The translations under genes and the position numbers were made by a program. The notes beneath the pieces were generated by a model. That model searched no databases. It was not told the DNA's origin and saw only the letters and a list, made by a program, of their open reading frames with translations. Positions 6,313 through 9,018 of a stretch of DNA of 9,018 nucleotides are shown here, in pieces. Position 1 is the first letter of the stretch, and each line of letters begins with the position of its first letter. The stretch is from Burkholderiales bacterium (GTDB lineage: Bacteria > Pseudomonadota > Gammaproteobacteria > Burkholderiales > Casimicrobiaceae), in contig JAITMH010000124.1 in assembly GCA_031277445.1 (NCBI GenBank), positions 1 to 9,018 on the forward strand. Reading direction: 5' to 3'.

Positions 6313-7191
6313 TCACACCTCCGTATCGGCGCGCATCCAGGAAATCAACTCCGCGAGCCGCTCACGCGCATCTTCAATATCTTCGGCAGCCGCCAGAATC
6401 AACGATGGCCTTTCGGCAATCACCAGCGTATTCAGAATCAATGTATTTTTGTTATTGAATTGCTGGACACGCCAGACATGGCGCGTCCCTGTTGATGTCA
6501 CCCGACAGCTTCCAAAACCCTTGGAAATAATCGCCACCGACCCGACCGGCAGCGCCTCCTGCAACGCCTGATGGTCGGCAGGTGTTAACGGCAGCAAGGT
6601 CAAATTGATCTCGTGCGACGATGTTGCTGCGCCAGCATTGAGCGACGCCAGTTGCGCACGAATTTCAGTGAACAGCGCAGGCGCGTTCATCGCACCCTCC
6701 GGAAAAACAACTTCCGGCAATGTCGGCTGCGCGTCCCGATGCGCAGCATCGAGCAACACGGTCGGCAAACTGCCCGCTTCAAGCCAATAAGACGTTTCTT
6801 CTTCCTCTGCATCAAGCTCACGTACTCGCCAGATGCCGGTAAAAACCGACTCCTGCACGCGCACATCGCAACCCGGCAAGCCCTCGACCCGGGCGCTGAC
6901 TTCGCCTTCGCCCAACACCTCGTTCAAAACATTCAGCACCGCTTCCGGCTGACCGCGCAAATCGAGTCGCGGCCCTGCCGCCTGCGCATCAAACGTCCAA
7001 TCGTTTAATGCGTCGAGAAACGTTTGCAACAATTGTTGTGCCGCTGCCATTGCCGACGTATCGGCGTCTTCAGGCAAACGCGGCATCGAAAACGTCGCCA
7101 TGCCACGCGGCATTTCAGGATATTGCATTTCATCGTCACCGTGACGGGCGTCCGTCGGCGCGGCATGAATGGGAATGGAAAGTGGTTTCAT
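6313..7191 (-). CDS. hupH: HupH/HyaF-family hydrogenase expression protein
   Basis: The HupH/HyaF/HoxQ family takes part in small-subunit maturation, in partnership with HupG/HyaE, and binds the Tat-bearing small subunit precursor; the exact reaction is not known. The 292 residues show the family segments: MKPLSIPI at the start, LNEVLGEGEVSARV (89-102), QESVFTGIWRV (113-123), MNAPALFTEI (168-177), SHEINLTLLPLTPADHQAL (192-210) and SKGFGSCRVTSTGTRHVWRVQ (223-243). The start at 7191 aligns with the internal MNPLPI of E. coli HyaF and has a weak GGA at good spacing. An upstream ATG at 7236 would overlap hupG by 23 nt and has no Shine-Dalgarno, although E. coli HyaF has a similar N-terminal extension. 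The stop lies next to or overlaps the start of hupI. Confidence 0.92.
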   Translation of the reverse strand: MKPLSIPIHAAPTDARHGDDEMQYPEMPRGMATFSMPRLPEDADTSAMAAAQQLLQTFLDALNDWTFDAQAAGPRLDLRGQPEAVLNVLNEVLGEGEVSARVEGLPGCDVRVQESVFTGIWRVRELDAEEEETSYWLEAGSLPTVLLDAAHRDAQPTLPEVVFPEGAMNAPALFTEIRAQLASLNAGAATSSHEINLTLLPLTPADHQALQEALPVGSVAIISKGFGSCRVTSTGTRHVWRVQQFNNKNTLILNTLVIAERPSLILAAAEDIEDARERLAELISWMRADTEV

Positions 7192-7213
7192 CAATACATC
7201 CGTTGTTTCAAAT

Positions 7214-7669
7214 TCAGTGGCGGTGTTCGCCACCATCGACAGAGCAAACCGTCACACCGACCGTCGGCGGTCGGCTTGGCGTCGCCTGCTGCAAACGCGC
7301 CATCTCCTGCTGGTATTCGTCCCAGGGACGCATCCCGTCAATCGCGCCCAAATACTGCCCATCGCGCAGCAACACGAAGGCAGGCCAGCGTCCAAAACCG
7401 TAACGCGGCTGAAGCGCACGCGCCGCTTCGGGCAACAACACGCCAAGACGCATCGGCTCCGTCGAAGTCTCCAGAAGTTCCGGTGCGACCACCGCCAGAT
7501 CAAGCGTTTCACGGTAACGCACCGGGTCTTCGGTGAAAAAAAGAAGCAACAGCCCGGACGTTTTTTTCAACACCTCATCAAATGTTTCGAGCGAAATCTC
7601 AAAAACGCCGGGGCGTTCGAGAAGCCGCGCCATCAGCGGTGGAATTTTGGCAACCATGGTTTCCGTCAT
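7214..7669 (-). CDS. hupG: HupG/HyaE-family thioredoxin-like hydrogenase chaperone
   Basis: HupG/HyaE/HoxO proteins have a thioredoxin fold without the redox CxxC and bind the Tat signal region of the hydrogenase small subunit. The 151 residues fit: LLLLFFTEDPVRYRETLDLAVVAPEL (40-65) corresponds to the early strand and helix, RYGFGRWPAFVLLRDGQYLGAI (89-110) to the cis-Pro strand with W95-P96, and DGMRPWDEYQQEM to the last helix. The only cysteine is C142, near the C-terminal tail, so redox activity is not expected. The ATG at 7669 overlaps the hupF stop by 1 nt (TGATG). A GTG at 7672 would give one more residue and a 4-nt overlap, and AAGGAA serves either. hupH begins 22 nt later. Confidence 0.9.
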   Translation of the reverse strand: MTETMVAKIPPLMARLLERPGVFEISLETFDEVLKKTSGLLLLFFTEDPVRYRETLDLAVVAPELLETSTEPMRLGVLLPEAARALQPRYGFGRWPAFVLLRDGQYLGAIDGMRPWDEYQQEMARLQQATPSRPPTVGVTVCSVDGGEHRH

Positions 7670-8049
7670 CACGGCATTTCCTTTCTCGCCTTGCTTGCTT
7701 CGCTCGCAGTTGTCTCGCTCGCAGTTTTCTTACTCGCAGCAAGCTCGGCCTGCAAGTGCGGTGGCAGCAACGGTTCGCGGTTGACCAGATCGGCGAACAG
7801 CGTATCCAGTTGCGACGTATCGCCGCTCATCGTTTGCGCCAGCGCCAGCAACGCATCACTGGTTTGCGCCGCTTCTTCCGGCGTCATCACCCGCAACGCC
7901 GAACCTTGAAACGTCAACACCCAGGTTCCCGGCGTCTGATCGCCGACCAACAACATGTTGATCCGTTCACGCCGTCCGCCGTCACGCGCTTCGCACCAGA
8001 CAACCGCCTCTCCGGTTTCCGTCACCTGCATCGGAATTCCAACACACAT
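7669..8049 (-). CDS. hupF: HupF, HypC-like hydrogenase large-subunit chaperone
   Basis: HupF is a dedicated paralogue of HypC. In Rhizobium leguminosarum it binds HupK and the large subunit HupL and protects maturation when oxygen is present. The 126 residues begin MCVGIPMQV with the essential Cys2 of the family, then INMLLVGDQTPGTWVLTFQGSALRVMTPEEA (30-60), the OB-fold domain with conserved GTWVL. HupF proteins are usually about 100 residues. Here an Ala/Ser/Lys-rich tail (about 104-124) is encoded largely by a 15-bp tandem repeat. The ATG lies 2 nt after the hupD stop (TAA CC ATG) with only a weak Shine-Dalgarno, so coupling is likely. Its stop overlaps hupG. Confidence 0.93.
   Translation of the reverse strand: MCVGIPMQVTETGEAVVWCEARDGGRRERINMLLVGDQTPGTWVLTFQGSALRVMTPEEAAQTSDALLALAQTMSGDTSQLDTLFADLVNREPLLPPHLQAELAASKKTASETTASEASKARKEMP
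7700..7744. repeat. 15-bp tandem repeat within the 3' end of hupF
   Basis: Three copies of a 15-bp unit (TCGCTCGCAGTTGTC at 7700, a copy with one base changed at 7715, and a more divergent copy at 7730). The coding strand reads roughly ASKKT-ASETT-ASEAS. The repeat makes an in-frame tail beyond the usual HupF end, apparently by local duplication. Confidence 0.8.
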
Positions 8050-8051
8050 GG

Positions 8052-8660
8052 TTATTTTCTCATCGACAAAACGCGCTCATCACCGACCCGACAAGCCGTC
8101 GCTTCCGATGGACGTTCGTTTTCATACGTTTCAAGCATCAACGCCTGCGCATTCAACGGCGACACGAATTCACCGTCTCCGCGCTTCGCCACCGAAACGC
8201 CCCAGCCTGTCAGTTCTTCGACCGCCAACGCTATCGCTTCCGGGATTCTCTTTTTAACGCCGTCGCGCAAACTGCCTCCGAAATCGTCGAGCGTTTCCGG
8301 TTGCACACCGATCACCGTGATTTTTTCCGGCTCAGCACCCAGCAAATAAGCATGCGCCAACACCTCGCTTAACGTCGTCTGGTGCGGCGATATTTTGGTG
8401 GCGCAATGAACGGGAACTTCGGCGTCGCGCAACACCTTCAGCGTCGTCGGCGGCAAACGAAAATCAATCGCGTCAAACACCAGCACATGCGACGATCCCA
8501 TCAGATACGGATAAAGCGCCAGACCCTGCGTACCGCCATCCATCAGCGTCACCCGCTCGTCGAAGCGGTACGAGGCATGCAGCGCCTCAACCGCACGCAC
8601 GCCAAAACCTTCGTCGGCCCACAAGACGTTGCCCACGCCCAGAACCAGTATTTTCTTCAT
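8052..8660 (-). CDS. hupD: HupD, hydrogenase large-subunit maturation endopeptidase
   Basis: HupD (HoxM/HyaD/HybD family, peptidase M52) checks that nickel is in place and cuts the C-terminal tail of the large subunit as the last maturation step. The 202 residues start MKKILVLGVGNVLWADEGFGVRAVE. The nickel-probing residues known from HybD are E17, D63 and H93 (DEGFG, FDAIDF, SPHQTTLSEVLA). GVQPETLDDFGGSLRDGV near residue 140-160 is also typical. The frame stays open to 8783, but the family always starts at MKKILVLG, so I chose 8660; there is no strong Shine-Dalgarno (only CGGG). hupF starts 2 nt after the stop. It appears to be the first gene of this transcript, since no gene lies in the next 358 nt. 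Confidence 0.95.
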   Translation of the reverse strand: MKKILVLGVGNVLWADEGFGVRAVEALHASYRFDERVTLMDGGTQGLALYPYLMGSSHVLVFDAIDFRLPPTTLKVLRDAEVPVHCATKISPHQTTLSEVLAHAYLLGAEPEKITVIGVQPETLDDFGGSLRDGVKKRIPEAIALAVEELTGWGVSVAKRGDGEFVSPLNAQALMLETYENERPSEATACRVGDERVLSMRK

Positions 8661-8696
8661 TGAATAACCCGTTGCTTGAATTTTTCTAAACAAATA

Positions 8697-8738
8697 AGTA
8701 TCGCACAGCCTCCGCTTCCTGCCCTTGCGATAAGTCAA
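8697..8738 (-). promoter_or_regulatory. Candidate class II FNR/FixK-type promoter upstream of hupD
   Basis: On the minus strand, 8738-8725 reads TTGACTTATCGCAA, a 7 of 10 match to the FNR/FnrN consensus TTGAT-N4-ATCAA that keeps the outer TTG and CAA. A possible -10 hexamer GATACT (4 of 6 to TATAAT) lies at 8702-8697. The centre of the box is 32 bp from the centre of the hexamer, exactly the geometry of an FNR site at -41.5, with a predicted transcript start near 8690 and a leader of about 30 nt before hupD. FNR-type control of hyp genes is known in rhizobia. The match is modest and could be chance. Confidence 0.35.
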
Positions 8739-8807
8739 TCCCGACAAAAATAGTAGGAAAACACATTGTTTTACGGCTGTCAAATAAGCGGCAGATTGCA
8801 GGGCTCC

Positions 8808-8840
8808 TTAGGTTGGCGGTGAGCACAGCGAACCCCAACG
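8808..8840. repeat. Second copy of the repeat found at the hypF 3' end
   Basis: On the minus strand this reads CGTTGGGGTTCGCTGTGCTC then ACCGCCAACCTAA. It matches 296-326 with about six or seven substitutions over 31 bases, in inverted orientation relative to that copy. The ends (GTTGG and CCAAC) are complementary, so it can form a hairpin. Confidence 0.7.
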
Positions 8841-8845
8841 TTTTT

Positions 8846-8882
8846 CCTCACGCGAAGGCGCGAAGCCGCGAAGAGCGCAGAG
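8846..8882 (+). repeat. Periodic repeat arm, CGCGAAG units
   Basis: CCTCACGCGAAGGCGCGAAG followed by CCGCGAAGAGCGCAGAG: CGCGAAG units at 8-9-bp spacing. It has the same design as the arms of the inverted repeats at 112-269 and 2921-3024, but no matching inverted arm is seen within the window. Confidence 0.6.
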
Positions 8883-8892
8883 CAGAACTGTC

Positions 8893-8914
8893 ATTCTGCG
8901 CGAAGTCGCAGAAT
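8893..8914. repeat. ATTCTGCG hairpin
   Basis: Perfect 8-bp inverted repeat ATTCTGCG (8893-8900) and CGCAGAAT (8907-8914) with a 6-nt loop CGAAGT. A 12-bp inverted copy of its right side plus flank (CGCAGAATCCAT, 8907-8918) recurs as ATGGATTCTGCG at 9005-9016, so this motif occurs three times in about 125 nt. Confidence 0.75.
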
Positions 8915-8924
8915 CCATGAACTA

Positions 8925-8960
8925 TCTCACGTGGAGACGCGGAGAGCGCGGAGAAGGAAA
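8925..8960 (+). repeat. Periodic repeat arm, CGCGGAG units
   Basis: TCTCACGTGGAGACGCGGAG followed by AGCGCGGAGAAGGAAA. Units of CG(T/C)GGAGA recur at 8-9 bp. It shares the CTCACG lead with 8846-8882 and seems to be a diverged relative of that arm in the same orientation. Confidence 0.55.
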
Positions 8961-8963
8961 GCC

Positions 8964-8984
8964 CCTTCCCCTTCAAGGGGAAGG
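8964..8984. repeat. Perfect palindrome CCTTCCCCTT
   Basis: A perfect 10-bp inverted repeat CCTTCCCCTT and AAGGGGAAGG with a single-base centre, followed by GGGATGGGGATGGG. It belongs to the same general class of GC-rich purine/pyrimidine palindromes as the insert in hypF, but the sequences are not copies of one another. Confidence 0.7.
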
Positions 8985-9004
8985 CCGGGATGGGGATGGG
9001 TTTT

Positions 9005-9016
9005 ATGGATTCTGCG
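9005..9016 (+). repeat. Inverted copy of CGCAGAATCCAT at the window edge
   Basis: ATGGATTCTGCG is the exact reverse complement of 8907-8918. With that copy it encloses the periodic arm at 8925-8960 and the palindrome at 8964-8984, so the two could be the borders of one composite element about 110 bp long. The element may continue past the window. Confidence 0.6.
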
Positions 9017-9018
9017 TC

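Larger units (their letters stand above)
8661..9018. other. Gene-free upstream region of hupD, AT-rich leader then repeat cluster
   Basis: I find no credible gene in these 358 nt. The part 8661-8807 is AT-richer than the coding DNA and holds the candidate promoter. The part 8808-9018 is almost entirely short repeats: a dispersed GTTGG-type element, two arms of 8-9-bp periodicity, an ATTCTGCG hairpin, a CCTTCCCCTT palindrome, and a second copy of ATGGATTCTGCG at the very edge. The hydrogenase structural genes usually precede hupD, so this block probably separates them from the accessory operon. Confidence 0.7.

Noticed and set aside
8661..8783. In-frame N-terminal extension of hupD (41 codons)
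   Set aside because: HupD-family proteins begin at MKKILVLGxGN. The extension is Lys/Arg-rich, lies in the AT-rich leader with the candidate promoter, and matches no known domain.
8753..8790. A TTGACA-like -35 element on the minus strand near 8780
   Set aside because: The nearest -10-like hexamer (TACTAT) is 22 bp away, too long for a standard sigma-70 promoter; the FNR-type arrangement at 8697-8738 fits better.
1..9018. Search for tRNA, rRNA, riboswitch or transposase genes
   Set aside because: I see no tRNA-like or rRNA-like segment, no riboswitch and no transposase reading frame. All open space is accounted for by the repeats and the hupD leader described.

Overview
The window holds most of an accessory-gene operon for maturation of a [NiFe] hydrogenase of the membrane-bound uptake (group 1, Hup/Hox) type. 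All genes lie on the minus strand. In transcription order, from the right edge to the left, they are hupD, hupF, hupG, hupH, hupI, hupJ, hupK, hypA, hypB, hypF and the first 25 codons of hypC. This is the hupDFGHIJK-hypABFC order known from proteobacterial uptake-hydrogenase clusters such as Rhizobium leguminosarum and relatives. The structural genes (hupSLC) should lie beyond position 9018, and hypD and hypE beyond position 1. The moderately GC-rich sequence, protein signatures and gene order suggest a beta- or gammaproteobacterium. The species cannot be named from the sequence.

Layout: 1-77 is the start of hypC. 78-338 is a repeat-filled spacer. 339-2903 is hypF, which carries an in-frame 123-bp palindromic repeat at 2121-2243. 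2904-3041 is a spacer built around a long inverted repeat. From 3042 to 8660 the genes are tightly packed with overlaps or gaps of about 0-27 nt, which suggests a single translationally coupled transcript (hupD to hypB). 8661-9018 has no gene: its first part holds a candidate FNR-type promoter for the operon, and 8808-9018 is a stack of at least five short palindromic or periodic repeats.

How the genes work together: HypF (with HypE, not in the window) makes the CN ligands of the active-site iron. HypC and its paralogue HupF, with the large-subunit-like scaffold HupK, carry or receive the Fe(CN)2CO unit. HypA and HypB deliver nickel. HupD then removes the C-terminal tail of the large subunit. 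HupG, HupH, HupI (rubredoxin) and HupJ serve small-subunit maturation, mainly Fe-S cluster assembly or protection and control of Tat export under oxygen.

I see no undescribed gene system. The unusual content is in the DNA: a repeat inserted in frame between the zinc-finger and YrdC domains of HypF, two long inverted repeats with 9-bp-periodic arms placed exactly at the hypF borders, a repeat that supplies the hypF stop codon, and a possible class II FNR promoter before hupD. At the protein level, HupK keeps only one cysteine at each of the two positions where the hydrogenase large subunit has a pair, and HupJ ends in a Tat-like motif.
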